Source of the DNA: Aeromicrobium sp. Sec7.5
Lineage (GTDB): Bacteria > Actinomycetota > Actinomycetes > Propionibacteriales > Nocardioidaceae
Length of the DNA: 64,000 nucleotides
Reading direction: 5' to 3'
NCBI RefSeq assembly: GCF_036867135.1
Contig: NZ_JBAJIJ010000001.1
Coordinates: forward strand, 1,922,001-1,986,000
Below the pieces are notes generated by a model. That model was not told where the DNA came from. It did no database searches and saw only the letters and a program-made list of their open reading frames with translations. The position numbers were made by a program, and so were the translations under genes. Positions 1 through 8,396 of this stretch are shown piece by piece; position 1 is the first letter of the stretch, and each line of letters opens with the position of its first letter.

Positions 1-1291
1 GCGCCGCGAGCATGCGCTCGAGCGCGACCTTGGCGTGCGTGGCGACCTCGTCGTCGACCACGATCTCGTTGCGGACCTCGCCCTCGAGCAGGCCGTCGAG
101 CACCCACGCGAGGTAGCCGGGATGGATCCGGTACATCGTCGAGCACGGGCAGATGACCGGGTCGAGGCAGAAGATCGTGCGGTCCGGGTACTCGGCGGCG
201 AGCCGGTTGACCATGTTGATCTCGGTGCCGATCGCGATGACGTCGCCGGGCTCGCTGGCCGCGACGAACTTGCGGATGACGTCGGTCGACCCGGCGGCGT
301 CGGCGGCGTCGACGACCGGCATGGGGCTCTCCGGGTGGACGACGACCTTGACGCCCGGGTGCTCGGCCCTCGCACGGTCGATCTGGGCCACGGTGAATCG
401 CTTGTGCACCGAGCAGAAGCCCGGCCACAGCAGGACCCGGGCGTCACGCAGCTCCTGGGGCTCGACGCCCAGCCCGGGCTTGCGCGGGTTGATCATCGGC
501 ATCTGCTCGAGCGGCACGCCCATGGCCTTGCCGGTGTTGCGGCCGAGGTGCTGGTCGGGGAAGAACAGGACGCGCCGCCCCCGCTCGAAGGCCCACTCGA
601 GCACCGTCGCGGCGTTCGACGACGTGCACACGATGCCGCCGTGGCGACCGCAGAACGCCTTGAGCGCCGCCGAGGAGTTCATGTACGTGACCGGGATGAC
701 GGAGGCTCTACCGTCTGCCGCCCCCGGCCCGGCACCCCCGCCGGTGCCGTCCGCCGCCGCGTCCTCGTCGGCGTAGAGCTCCATGAGCTCCTCCCACGCC
801 GACTCGACCGAGTCCTCGTCGGCCATGTCGGCCATCGAGCAGCCGGCCGCGAGGTTGGGGAGGATCACGTGCTGCTCGGGAAGCGCCAGGATGTCGGCGG
901 TCTCGGCCATGAAGTGCACCCCGCAGAACACGATCGTCTCGGCCTCCGGCTTGGTGAGCGCGGCGTTCGCCAGCTGGAACGAGTCGCCCACGAAGTCGGC
1001 GTGCTGCACGACCTCGTCGCGCTGGTAGAAGTGCCCCAGGATCACGAGCCTGTCGCCCAGCGTCTCCTTGGCGCGGACGATGCGGGCGTGCAGCTCGGCC
1101 TCGTCCATGCGCTGGTAGGCCACCGGCAGCTGACCGGGGCGCACGACGGGATCGGGGATCACGTCGTCCTCCGAGGCGCCCGGGCCGTAGCCCGGGCTGA
1201 GGTCGAAGGCCCATGGCCCTGCCGCGAGATCGGCGTCGCAGCTGGCCTCGGGCGAGGTAGTGATGAGCTCGTCGACGGAGAAGGTGGTCAT
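1..1291 (-). CDS. nadA: Quinolinate synthase NadA (3' end cut by window edge)
   Basis: NadA condenses iminoaspartate with dihydroxyacetone phosphate to quinolinate, the first committed precursor of NAD, using a [4Fe-4S] cluster. The 430 codons visible begin MTTFSVDEL and carry the family landmarks: LGHFYQRDEVV, the cysteine segments VFCGVHFMAE, GIVCTSSNAA and DPVICPCSTMYR, and a C-terminal HPGYLAWVLDG stretch. Actinobacterial NadA is about 430-440 residues, so only the last few residues should be missing beyond base 1. Its ATG overlaps the stop of the upstream nrtR by 4 bp, so the two are translationally coupled and probably co-repressed by NrtR; nadB and nadC would be expected just outside the window. 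Confidence 0.95.
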   Translation of the reverse strand, partial: MTTFSVDELITTSPEASCDADLAAGPWAFDLSPGYGPGASEDDVIPDPVVRPGQLPVAYQRMDEAELHARIVRAKETLGDRLVILGHFYQRDEVVQHADFVGDSFQLANAALTKPEAETIVFCGVHFMAETADILALPEQHVILPNLAAGCSMADMADEDSVESAWEELMELYADEDAAADGTGGGAGPGAADGRASVIPVTYMNSSAALKAFCGRHGGIVCTSSNAATVLEWAFERGRRVLFFPDQHLGRNTGKAMGVPLEQMPMINPRKPGLGVEPQELRDARVLLWPGFCSVHKRFTVAQIDRARAEHPGVKVVVHPESPMPVVDAADAAGSTDVIRKFVAASEPGDVIAIGTEINMVNRLAAEYPDRTIFCLDPVICPCSTMYRIHPGYLAWVLDGLLEGEVRNEIVVDDEVATHAKVALERMLAA

Positions 1292-2010
1292 CGGGACTCC
1301 CTTTCGAAGGACAGGGTGGTGCGGGACGTGGTGGGGTCGTGCCGGTAGAGGGCCGGGGGGCGGTGGCTGAGGCCTTCCAGGCAGCGACCCGTGGCCTGGA
1401 GCCGCCCGCGCATCTGGCGGCGGAAGTTCGCCGGATCGAGCTGGCGCCCGAGGACCGCCTCGTAGACCTCCCGCAGCTGCGCGAGCGTGAACTCGTCGGG
1501 CAGGAAGCCGTAGGCGATCGGCGAGTAGGTGATCTTGGCCCGCAGGCGGGCGAGGGCGTACTCGACGATGTCGTCGTGGTCGAAGGCCAGGCCCGACACC
1601 TCGTCGGCGACGAACCACTCGACGTTCGGGATCGGCACGACCTGGGCATCCTCCTCGGCGCGCACGAGGGCCCAGTAGACGATCGAGACCACCCGGTCGG
1701 GCGAGCGGTCGACCCGACCGAAGGCGTAGAGCTGCTCGAGGTAGTGGGGCGCCAGGCCCGTCGTGCGCTCGAGCGTGTGGCGCGCCGACGACGCGAGGTC
1801 CTCGTGCGACTCGAGCGGGCCGCCGGGCAGCGCCCAGCGACCCTCGAAGGGCTCACGGATGCGGCGCACGAGCGGCAGCCAGATCGTGGGACTCCCGGTG
1901 ACGGGGTGGGGACGCAGCGCGAAGATCACGGTGGACACCGCGAGGGCCACCCGCTCGTCGGTCTCGGCGCCGGAGTCACGGGTCGCCGCGAGGTCGGACT
2001 GGAGCGTCAT
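1288..2010 (-). CDS. nrtR: NrtR-family Nudix-type transcriptional repressor of NAD synthesis
   Basis: 240 residues: an N-terminal Nudix-like domain (about 20-155) followed by a winged-helix region (about 160-225), the NrtR architecture. The Nudix box (GGPLESHEDLASSARHTLER) has lost the REUxEE glutamates, as expected of a regulator that senses ADP-ribose or a related NAD metabolite rather than hydrolysing it. It is the first gene of the nadA operon, with a good ribosome site (GAAGGAGGTGACGC) before the ATG. NrtR proteins normally repress the adjacent NAD genes, including their own transcript. The operon position and the palindromes directly upstream fit that role. Confidence 0.9.
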   Translation of the reverse strand: MTLQSDLAATRDSGAETDERVALAVSTVIFALRPHPVTGSPTIWLPLVRRIREPFEGRWALPGGPLESHEDLASSARHTLERTTGLAPHYLEQLYAFGRVDRSPDRVVSIVYWALVRAEEDAQVVPIPNVEWFVADEVSGLAFDHDDIVEYALARLRAKITYSPIAYGFLPDEFTLAQLREVYEAVLGRQLDPANFRRQMRGRLQATGRCLEGLSHRPPALYRHDPTTSRTTLSFERESR

Positions 2011-2034
2011 GCGTCACCTCCTTCAGGTGCGACT

Positions 2035-2072
2035 GACTCTAACCCCCACTTAGAGTCAGGTCAACACTAAGT
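2035..2072. promoter_or_regulatory. Putative NrtR operator: two overlapping palindromes
   Basis: GACTCTAA (2035-2042) and TTAGAGTC (2050-2057) form a perfect inverted repeat with a 7-bp spacer. A second pair, ACTTAG (2048-2053) and CTAAGT (2067-2072), overlaps it. They lie 25-62 bp upstream of nrtR and also in front of the divergent phosphatase gene. Assignment to NrtR is by position; binding is not shown. Confidence 0.6.
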
Positions 2073-2156
2073 CGGTGACAGGTGTTCACGCGTCCGTCAC
2101 CCGCGCGCCGGCCGCGTGTTCACCCGCGCGCCGGCTCCCTCGCCGAGCGTCGCGGC

Positions 2157-3548
2157 GTGTCCGCCCTCACGCACGCCCTGAGCCGCCCCGTCACCCGCAG
2201 GTTCCTGGTCGGCGCCGTGCTGACCGCGGCGATCATCGCCCTGGTGGCCGTCCGGACCGGCGGCGGCAGCACGGCATCAGCGACCGACGACGGCACCGCC
2301 ACGGCACGTCCGGACCGCATCATCCTGAACCCGACGACGGACGCGGCGACGAGCCAGACCGTCACCTGGCGCACCGACGAGGCCACCGAGGACGGTGAGG
2401 TGCAGGTGGCGCCGGCGGACGACCCCGACGCGGTCCGCACCGTCGAGGCCGACGAGAGCATCGCCGAGCGCCTCCCCCGCTCCCGCCTGGTCGCACGTCA
2501 CCACAGTGCGACCGTGACGGACCTCGAGCCCGCGACGGCCTACACCTACCGCGTCGGCCAGGGGGACGACTTCTCCGCGTGGACGACCTTCACCACGGCA
2601 CCCGCCGCCACCGATGTCGACCCGTGGACGTTCCTGTACTTCGGCGACGCACAGTGGGGCCTGGACGCCGGATGGTCGAGCGTCGTCGACCAGGCCTTCA
2701 CCCAGCACCCCGCTGCGACACTCGCCCTGACCGCGGGCGACCAGGTCAACGACGGCAACGACGACCACCAGTGGGCGCAGTGGTTCGACGCCGTCGCCCC
2801 GTGGGCGGCGACGCGCAGCTTCCTGACCGTCGCCGGCAACCACGAGCTGTACGGCGACGAGGAGATGCTGCGCTACCGCAGCCAGGTGCAGTACCCCCGT
2901 AACGGTCCCGAGGGACAGGAGGACCTCACCTACCGCGTCGACGTCGGCGACGTCCGCTTCATCACGCTCGACGGCAACATCACCGACGGGCTGTCGGACC
3001 CGACCGACAACGGTCTCGGCGCGGTGCAGGCCGCCTGGCTGGAGGAGCAGCTCGCCGACAACCCGCGCACGTGGACCGTCGTCACGATCCACCAACCGAT
3101 GTTCTCGGCCTCGAAGCTGCGCGACAACCTCGCCCAGCGCTCATCGTTCCTGCCCCTGCTGGAGGAGCACGGGGTCGACCTGGTGCTGCAGGGCCACGAC
3201 CACGCCTACGCCCGCGGCCACCTGGCGGAGAACGACGTCACCGGCGGCTACGCCGGCCCGACCTACGTCGTCGCGAACGCGGGCGACAAGTACTACGACC
3301 TCGATCCGGCGGACCGCAACAACTGGACGATCAACGATGCCGTGCGCGACGTCGCCGCCGACAAGATCGCGACCTACCAGTCGGTGCGCGTGGAGCGCGA
3401 CCGCCTGGTGTACACCTCCTACGTCGGCACGGTCGGCGACCCCGGAACGGGTACGGGACCATCGCCGCTGGGCCTCGCGCCCGGTGACGTCCTGGACACC
3501 CTGACGGTCACGAAGGACCCCGGAGGCCGACCTTTCGTCCAGCAGTGA
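2157..3548 (+). CDS. Secreted or membrane-anchored purple acid phosphatase-like metallophosphoesterase
   Basis: About 463 residues from the GTG at 2157; an in-frame GTG at 2082 would add 25 Arg/Pro-rich residues and neither start has a clear ribosome site. A hydrophobic segment (FLVGAVLTAAIIALVAV) near residue 15 acts as signal or anchor. A fibronectin III-like N-terminal domain (PDRIILNPT...TVTWRT) is followed by the dinuclear-metal phosphoesterase domain with YFGDAQWG, TAGDQVN, AGNHELY, VTIHQPMF and LQGHDHAYAR. This is the bacterial purple acid phosphatase arrangement: phosphomonoester hydrolysis outside the membrane, likely for phosphate scavenging. It is divergent from nrtR and shares its upstream region. 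Substrate cannot be read from the sequence. Confidence 0.85.
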   Translation: MSALTHALSRPVTRRFLVGAVLTAAIIALVAVRTGGGSTASATDDGTATARPDRIILNPTTDAATSQTVTWRTDEATEDGEVQVAPADDPDAVRTVEADESIAERLPRSRLVARHHSATVTDLEPATAYTYRVGQGDDFSAWTTFTTAPAATDVDPWTFLYFGDAQWGLDAGWSSVVDQAFTQHPAATLALTAGDQVNDGNDDHQWAQWFDAVAPWAATRSFLTVAGNHELYGDEEMLRYRSQVQYPRNGPEGQEDLTYRVDVGDVRFITLDGNITDGLSDPTDNGLGAVQAAWLEEQLADNPRTWTVVTIHQPMFSASKLRDNLAQRSSFLPLLEEHGVDLVLQGHDHAYARGHLAENDVTGGYAGPTYVVANAGDKYYDLDPADRNNWTINDAVRDVAADKIATYQSVRVERDRLVYTSYVGTVGDPGTGTGPSPLGLAPGDVLDTLTVTKDPGGRPFVQQ

Positions 3549-3593
3549 CGCAGGTCACCGTTGCCAGACGATGAAACGACCCCGTACTCTCCT

Positions 3594-3620
3594 GATGGAA
3601 CGAAACGGTTTCGTACCATC
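3594..3620. promoter_or_regulatory. Palindromic operator upstream of the tetR-MFS operon
   Basis: A 27-bp near-perfect palindrome centred on ACGAAAC-G-GTTTCGT, extending outward to GATGG and CCATC with one mismatched pair. It ends 17 bp before the GTG start of the TetR gene, a place where an autorepressor would block transcription. A TetR site is the natural reading. Confidence 0.65.
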
Positions 3621-3637
3621 GAACGAAGGGCATGCGG

Positions 3638-4252
3638 GTGGCACCCGACGACGACTCCACCGCCCGGCCCCGGGTCACGGGCGACCGTGAGCTCGAGATC
3701 CTCGACGCCACGATCGACGTGCTCGCCGAGGTCGGTTACGACCGGCTGACGATGGACGCCGTGGCCCAGGCCGCCAAGGCGTCGAAGGCCACGCTCTACC
3801 GGCTCTGGTCGAGCAAGGCCACGCTCGTCCTGGAGGCGCTGCTGGCGCTGAAGGACCCGCCCGCCGCCGAGCTCGACACGGGCTCGCTGCGGGGCGACCT
3901 GCTCGCGACGCACTGTGGCCGGGGCCGGCTGACGGATCCTCGGCTGCGGGCCGTCTTCAGCAGCATCATCACGGCGCTCGGCCACGACGAGGAGTTCGCG
4001 GCGGGGTTCCGTGAGCGCTTCATCGGCCCGAAGATCGCCCACTCGCGCGAGATCTACCGGCGCGCCGCCGAACGCGGCGAGCTCCGTGACGGGGTCGATG
4101 TCGACCTCGTCGCTCCGGCGCTCGCCGGCATCATCATGCACCGCGAGTTCCTGCTCGGACTCCCCCCGGACGTCGAGGCGATCACCGCCGTCGTCGACCA
4201 GATCATCCTTCCGGCCGCCCTGCGGCCCTCACTCCTCCAGGAGAACGCATGA
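3638..4252 (+). CDS. TetR/AcrR-family transcriptional repressor
   Basis: About 204 residues. The N-terminal helix-turn-helix is clear (ILDATIDVLAEVGYDRLTMDAVAQAAKASKATLYRLW, described here by its ends: residues about 20-56), followed by an all-helical ligand-binding domain. The GTG at 3638 is preferred over the ATG at 3632 because the GAAGGG ribosome site is only 1 base from the ATG but 7 from the GTG. The stop overlaps the start of the MFS exporter by 4 bp, so the pair is a regulator-pump operon. It probably represses itself and the pump through the palindrome at 3594-3620 and is released by a pump substrate. The ligand is unknown. Confidence 0.9.
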   Translation: MAPDDDSTARPRVTGDRELEILDATIDVLAEVGYDRLTMDAVAQAAKASKATLYRLWSSKATLVLEALLALKDPPAAELDTGSLRGDLLATHCGRGRLTDPRLRAVFSSIITALGHDEEFAAGFRERFIGPKIAHSREIYRRAAERGELRDGVDVDLVAPALAGIIMHREFLLGLPPDVEAITAVVDQIILPAALRPSLLQENA

Positions 4253-5871
4253 CCACGTCCACCCCCGCGAGCGAGACGGGCTCGTCCGAGCCGCAGACCG
4301 CGACGCACCAGAACCTGGGCATCGCGCTCGTCGTGATCTGCCTGGCGCAGCTCATGGTGGTGCTCGACGCCACGATCGCCAACATCGCGCTGCCGTACAT
4401 CGGTGACGACCTCGGCATCGCCCAGAACAACCTGCAGTGGGTCGTGACCGGCTATGCGCTGGCGTTCGGCGGCCTGCTGCTCCTCGGCGGACGCCTCGGT
4501 GACCAGTTCGGACGCCGCCGCGTCTTCATGATCGGCCTGATCGTGTTCATCGTCGCCTCGGCGATCGGCGGTCTCGCCCAGAACGAGACCATGCTGCTGT
4601 CGTCGCGTGCCCTGCAGGGTCTCGGCGCCGCCCTGGCCTCGCCCGCGGCCCTCGCGCTCATCACGACGACCTTCCCGGCCGGACCGCAGCGCAACCGCGC
4701 ATTCTCGATCTTCGCGGCCCTCGCCGGCATCGGCGCCGCCTTCGGCCTGGTGCTCGGCGGCTGGCTGACCGGCATCGAGAGCGACACGATCCAGGGCTGG
4801 CGCCTGACCTTCCTGATCAACGTGCCGATCGGCCTGGTCGCGGTGCTCCTGGCGCCGCGCTACCTCGACGAGAGCCGCCCGCGCCGGGTCGCGCTCGACG
4901 TCCCGGGCGCGATCATCGGCACGGTCGGCATCGTCTCGCTCGTCTACGGCTTCTCCCGCGCCGGCGAGGAGGCCCACGGCTGGAGCGATCCCTTCACGCT
5001 CCTCGCGCTCATCGGTGGCGCGGCGCTGCTCGTGGCGTTCGTGCTGGTCGAGCGCACGGTCCGCAACCCGCTGATGCCGCTGAGCCTGTTCGCCGACCGG
5101 GCCCGCTCGATCGCCTTCGTGACGATGTTCATCACCCCGGCCGCGATGTTCGCGATGTTCTTCTTCATGTCGCTCGTCCTGCAGAACGTGTCGGGCTGGT
5201 CGCCGCTGCACACGGGCCTGGCGTTCCTGCCGTTCACGGTCGGCATGATCGGCGGCGCCACCCTGGCGTCGAACCTCATCACGCGCCTCGACCCCCGCTA
5301 CATCGTGGGCGCCGGCACGCTGATCTCGGGCTTCTCGTTGCTGATGTTCTCGCGGATCTCGGTCGACGACAGCGCGTCGAACATCCTGGCGGTCGCGTCC
5401 GGCGACGCCGGTTTCGCGAGCGACATCGACTTCTGGGTCAAGATCGCTCCGTTCATCGTCACGATGGCGCTCGGCATGGGCCTGAACTTCGTCACGATGA
5501 CGCTCGTCGCGGTGCACGGCATCCCCGCGGAGGACTCGGGCATCGGCTCGGGCGTGCTCAACACGATGCAGCAGGTCGGTGGCGCCGTCGGCCTGGCCGC
5601 CCTCTCGACCGCCGCCGTCCACTTCACCCGCGACAAGGCCGAGAGCATCGGCGCCTCGCTGCAGTCGATGGGCGGCACGCCCCCCTCGGCGGCGGCGCAG
5701 AAGGCGATCGACGAGGTCGTCGGCCAGGCGGCGTTCACGGAAGGTGCGTCGCAGGCGTTCCTGATCGGCGCCTTCATGATCTTCGGGGCCTCCGCGCTGG
5801 TCTGGGCCTTCATGAACACCAAGCACACCGACCTGCACGCCGACGAGCTCGAGGGCGTCCACGTCGGCTGA
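4249..5871 (+). CDS. MFS multidrug exporter, DHA2 (14-TM, EmrB/QacA) family
   Basis: 540 residues with about 14 hydrophobic segments, the DHA2 topology of proton-driven drug exporters. Motif A is visible as LGGRLGDQFGRRRV after TM2 and motif C as GIGAAFGLVLGGWL in TM5. A loop near residue 380-400 and the soluble stretch MGGTPPSAAAQ before the last TM are normal variations. It starts inside the stop of its TetR regulator (ATGA), so expression is coupled to it. The substrate is unknown; amphipathic drugs, dyes or an endogenous metabolite are all possible. Confidence 0.9.
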   Translation: MTTSTPASETGSSEPQTATHQNLGIALVVICLAQLMVVLDATIANIALPYIGDDLGIAQNNLQWVVTGYALAFGGLLLLGGRLGDQFGRRRVFMIGLIVFIVASAIGGLAQNETMLLSSRALQGLGAALASPAALALITTTFPAGPQRNRAFSIFAALAGIGAAFGLVLGGWLTGIESDTIQGWRLTFLINVPIGLVAVLLAPRYLDESRPRRVALDVPGAIIGTVGIVSLVYGFSRAGEEAHGWSDPFTLLALIGGAALLVAFVLVERTVRNPLMPLSLFADRARSIAFVTMFITPAAMFAMFFFMSLVLQNVSGWSPLHTGLAFLPFTVGMIGGATLASNLITRLDPRYIVGAGTLISGFSLLMFSRISVDDSASNILAVASGDAGFASDIDFWVKIAPFIVTMALGMGLNFVTMTLVAVHGIPAEDSGIGSGVLNTMQQVGGAVGLAALSTAAVHFTRDKAESIGASLQSMGGTPPSAAAQKAIDEVVGQAAFTEGASQAFLIGAFMIFGASALVWAFMNTKHTDLHADELEGVHVG

Positions 5872-5877
5872 GCCCAC

Positions 5878-6741
5878 CTAGCCGAGGACCTCGAGGAACG
5901 CCCGCGCCGCCGGGCCGGGGTTGAAGTCACTCCAAGCGAGGTACTCGGTCCGCAACGGACCGTCGACGACCGGGATCACCACGATCCCGGTCGTCGTCGT
6001 CATGGCTCGGGCGGGCAGGAGCGTGATCGCAAGCTGGCGGCGGACCAGGTCGCGGAGCAGGTCGATCGCCATGACCTCGAAGGCGACGTCACGGCTGACG
6101 CCGGCGGCCCTGAAGGCGAGATCGCTCTGGGCCCGGCCCGGCGTCCCGGCCGGGAAGTCGGCGAAGGTCTCACCCTCGAGGTCGGTCAGCCGCAGCTCGG
6201 CGCGACCGGCGAGCCGGTGGCCACGGCCGACCACCGCGACCAGCCGGTCGCCAGCCAACCGCTGCCAGGCGACGCCGCGCGGCTCGCGGTCACCAGGCAG
6301 GCCGAGCAGACCGACGTCGACGCGGCCGGAAACGATTCCCGCGATGATCTCGTCGCTGCCCGCCACCTCGAGCGACACACGCACCTCCGGATGCAGTCCG
6401 TGGAAGGACGCCAGCTCCGCGGGCACGTCGACCGCCGTCACGGTCGGGATGACCGACACTGTCAAACGACCTCGGACCTCGCCGACGGCCGCTGCGGCCT
6501 CGACGACGGCTCGGTCCGCCGCCGCGAGGCTCGCCCGCGCCCCGGGCAGGAACGCCTCGCCCGCGGCCGTCAACGCCACACGGCGACTGGTGCGGGCGAA
6601 CAACGGAAACCCCAGCTCCTGCTCGACGGCCTTGATCTGGTGGCTCAGCGCCGACTGCACGACGAAGCACCGGACCGCAGCCCGGGTGAAGCTGCCCTCC
6701 TCGGCGACGGCGACGACGTACCTCAGTTGCTGGAGCTCCAT
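5878..6741 (-). CDS. LysR-family transcriptional regulator
   Basis: 287 residues from MELQQLRYVVAVAEEG; an upstream in-frame start at 6780 would add 13 residues (MFVISSIMFHDGS) that are not typical of the family. The winged helix-turn-helix (GSFTRAAVRCFVVQSALSHQIKAVEQELG region) occupies residues 18-55 and the periplasmic-binding-protein-like effector domain the remainder, with VSVIPTVTAVDVP at its beginning. It is divergent from an EamA-type exporter, and LysR proteins usually control the divergent gene from the shared region, where an ATGTAT-N7-ATACAT palindrome lies. The recognition residue stretch FVVQSALS departs slightly from the usual VSQPALS. The coinducer is unknown. Confidence 0.88.
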   Translation of the reverse strand: MELQQLRYVVAVAEEGSFTRAAVRCFVVQSALSHQIKAVEQELGFPLFARTSRRVALTAAGEAFLPGARASLAAADRAVVEAAAAVGEVRGRLTVSVIPTVTAVDVPAELASFHGLHPEVRVSLEVAGSDEIIAGIVSGRVDVGLLGLPGDREPRGVAWQRLAGDRLVAVVGRGHRLAGRAELRLTDLEGETFADFPAGTPGRAQSDLAFRAAGVSRDVAFEVMAIDLLRDLVRRQLAITLLPARAMTTTTGIVVIPVVDGPLRTEYLAWSDFNPGPAARAFLEVLG

Positions 6742-6778
6742 TGATCCATCGTGGAACATGATCGATGAGATGACAAAC

Positions 6779-6797
6779 ATGTATTGGACTCATACAT
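6779..6797. promoter_or_regulatory. LysR-type binding palindrome (T-N11-A)
   Basis: ATGTAT (6779-6784) and ATACAT (6792-6797) with a 7-bp spacer, matching the T-N11-A pattern of LysR-type sites (T6780, A6792). It lies between the divergent lysR and EamA genes, 22 bp before the EamA start and 38 bp before the lysR start. Confidence 0.55.
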
Positions 6798-6819
6798 CGG
6801 ATGCGCCGACGCTGGGATC

Positions 6820-7743
6820 ATGACGTCAACGGCCACCTTCCCCGCAGCTTCCGCGACCTCCGCACCTCCCGGTCGCGCCGGCGTCACCCTCATGACGGCC
6901 GCGGCCCCGGCGGTGTGGGGCACGACGTACCTGGTCACGACCGAGCTCCTGCCCGGGGGGCACCCGCTCTTCGCCGGTCTCGTGCGAGCACTTCCCGCCG
7001 GGCTGCTGGCCCTGGCGCTCGCCCGCGCTCTGCCCCACGGTGTCTGGTGGTGGCGGACCACGGTGCTCGGCACCCTGAACATCGGCCTGTTCTTCCCGCT
7101 CCTGTTCGTGGCAGCCGAGCGTCTGCCAGGAGGGGTCGCGGCGACGCTGGGAGCCACACAACCGATCGTCGTGGCCCTCCTCGTGGTCGTCGTTCTCGGG
7201 GAGCGACTCTCCTGGTGGCGTCTGGGTTGGGGGCTGATCGGTGTCGCGGGGGTCGCCCTGGTCGTGCTCGGACCGGCCCGGACGCTCGACCCCGTCGGCG
7301 TGATCGCCGGCCTCGGCGGAGCCGCGTCGATGGGCCTCGGCGTCGTGCTGACGAAACGATGGGGACGTCCCGACGGCGTCTCCGCTCTGGGCCTGGCCGG
7401 GTGGCAGCTCACTGCCGGCGGTCTCGTGCTGCTGGCGCCGACCCTCCTCGTCGAGGGCGTGCCGTCCGACATCGACTCGGCCGCCGTCACCGGCTACCTG
7501 TGGCTCGGGCTCGTGGGCGGGCTGCTGACCTACACCGTGTGGTTCGCGGGGATCCGAAGGCTCCCCGTGACGGCGACCGCGCTGCTCGGCCTGCTCGCCC
7601 CGCTCGTGGCGGCGGCCCTCGGCGCACTGGTCGTCGACGAATCGCTCTCAGCCCTGCAGATCGCCGGCTTCGCTCTGGCCCTGTCGGCCATGCTAGCCGG
7701 CCAGCTGACTCCGTCGGCGCGGGTCCGCGGGAGGGTCGCATGA
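6820..7743 (+). CDS. EamA-family (DMT superfamily) transporter
   Basis: 307 residues from MTSTATFPAA, with about 10 hydrophobic helices in two EamA repeats (VWGTTYLVTTELLPGGHPLFAGLVRALPAG begins the first). DMT exporters of this type move amino acids or related metabolites out of the cell. An in-frame ATG at 6784 lies inside the regulatory palindrome and is less likely; a GGGA-like ribosome site precedes 6820. The gene overlaps the downstream SDR gene by 4 bp and is divergent from lysR, so its expression is probably LysR-controlled. The substrate is not predictable from sequence. Confidence 0.85.
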   Translation: MTSTATFPAASATSAPPGRAGVTLMTAAAPAVWGTTYLVTTELLPGGHPLFAGLVRALPAGLLALALARALPHGVWWWRTTVLGTLNIGLFFPLLFVAAERLPGGVAATLGATQPIVVALLVVVVLGERLSWWRLGWGLIGVAGVALVVLGPARTLDPVGVIAGLGGAASMGLGVVLTKRWGRPDGVSALGLAGWQLTAGGLVLLAPTLLVEGVPSDIDSAAVTGYLWLGLVGGLLTYTVWFAGIRRLPVTATALLGLLAPLVAAALGALVVDESLSALQIAGFALALSAMLAGQLTPSARVRGRVA

Positions 7744-8378
7744 GGATCTCGGTGCTCGGCGCCACCGGGATGGTGGGACGCGAGGTCGTCGCCGAGGCCC
7801 TGTCGAGGGGCCACGCTGTCACGGCCGTCTCGCGTCGACCGACGGATCTCGCGCTCCGCGGTCGGCTCGCCGTGCAGCGTCGCGACCTGACCGACCGCTC
7901 GACCTGGATCGAGCTTTCAGACGTCGACGTCGCCGTCCTCACCGTGCGACTCGCTGCGGGCGACGAGGAGCTGCTCGGTCCGCTGACGGGTCGGGTGCTT
8001 GACGCGGCAGCGAGCAGTGGAACCCGAGTGGTTGTCGTCGGGGGCGCCGCGCCTCTGCTCTCCCCTCACGGGGCGGATCTCCTGGTGGCCGACGACCCGG
8101 CCTTCGTGCCGGAGGCATGGCGAGCGGTCGCCGCAGCCAGCCTCGCGCAGCTGGAGGCGTGCCGGCGACACGCGTACGAGGCCTGGACGTACGTGAGTCC
8201 GCCCGCCCACCTCGAACCGGGCCCCCGCACCGGACTCTAACGCCGTGGGACGACGCACCTGCTGACTGATGCCGCCGGCGACTCCCGGATCACCCCGCCT
8301 GACCTGGCGGTCGCCATACTCGACGAGGTCGAGAACCCACGAGACGAGCAGCACGTCACTGTGGCCGCCGTGTCCTGA
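7740..8378 (+). pseudogene. NAD(P)-binding SDR (NmrA/YwnB-like) gene interrupted by an in-frame stop
   Basis: The reading frame begins MRISVLGATGMVGREVVAEAL, with a Rossmann GxTGxxG motif, and runs to a TAA at 8238-8240 after 166 residues (PGPRTGL). Translation of the same frame beyond the TAA continues without further stops for 45 codons (RRGTTHLLTDAAGDSR...DLAVAILDEVENP) to a TGA at 8376-8378. These residues match the expected C-terminal part of the atypical SDR family, including the TDAxGxSRI and D.AxAxLDExE patterns. Without the TAA (probably once a TAC tyrosine codon) the protein would have about 212 residues, the usual length. It is therefore a single-nonsense pseudogene, a recent mutation or a base-calling error. 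The start overlaps the EamA stop by 4 bp. Confidence 0.85.
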
Positions 8379-8396
8379 CGCGGGCAGGATGGGGTC

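Noticed and set aside
708..1856. A 382-codon minus-strand frame spanning nadA and nrtR
   Set aside because: It is a Ser/Arg/Pro-rich out-of-frame shadow of two clear genes.
3632..3637. ATG at 3632 as start of the TetR gene
   Set aside because: The GAAGGG ribosome site ends one base before it; the in-frame GTG at 3638 has normal spacing.
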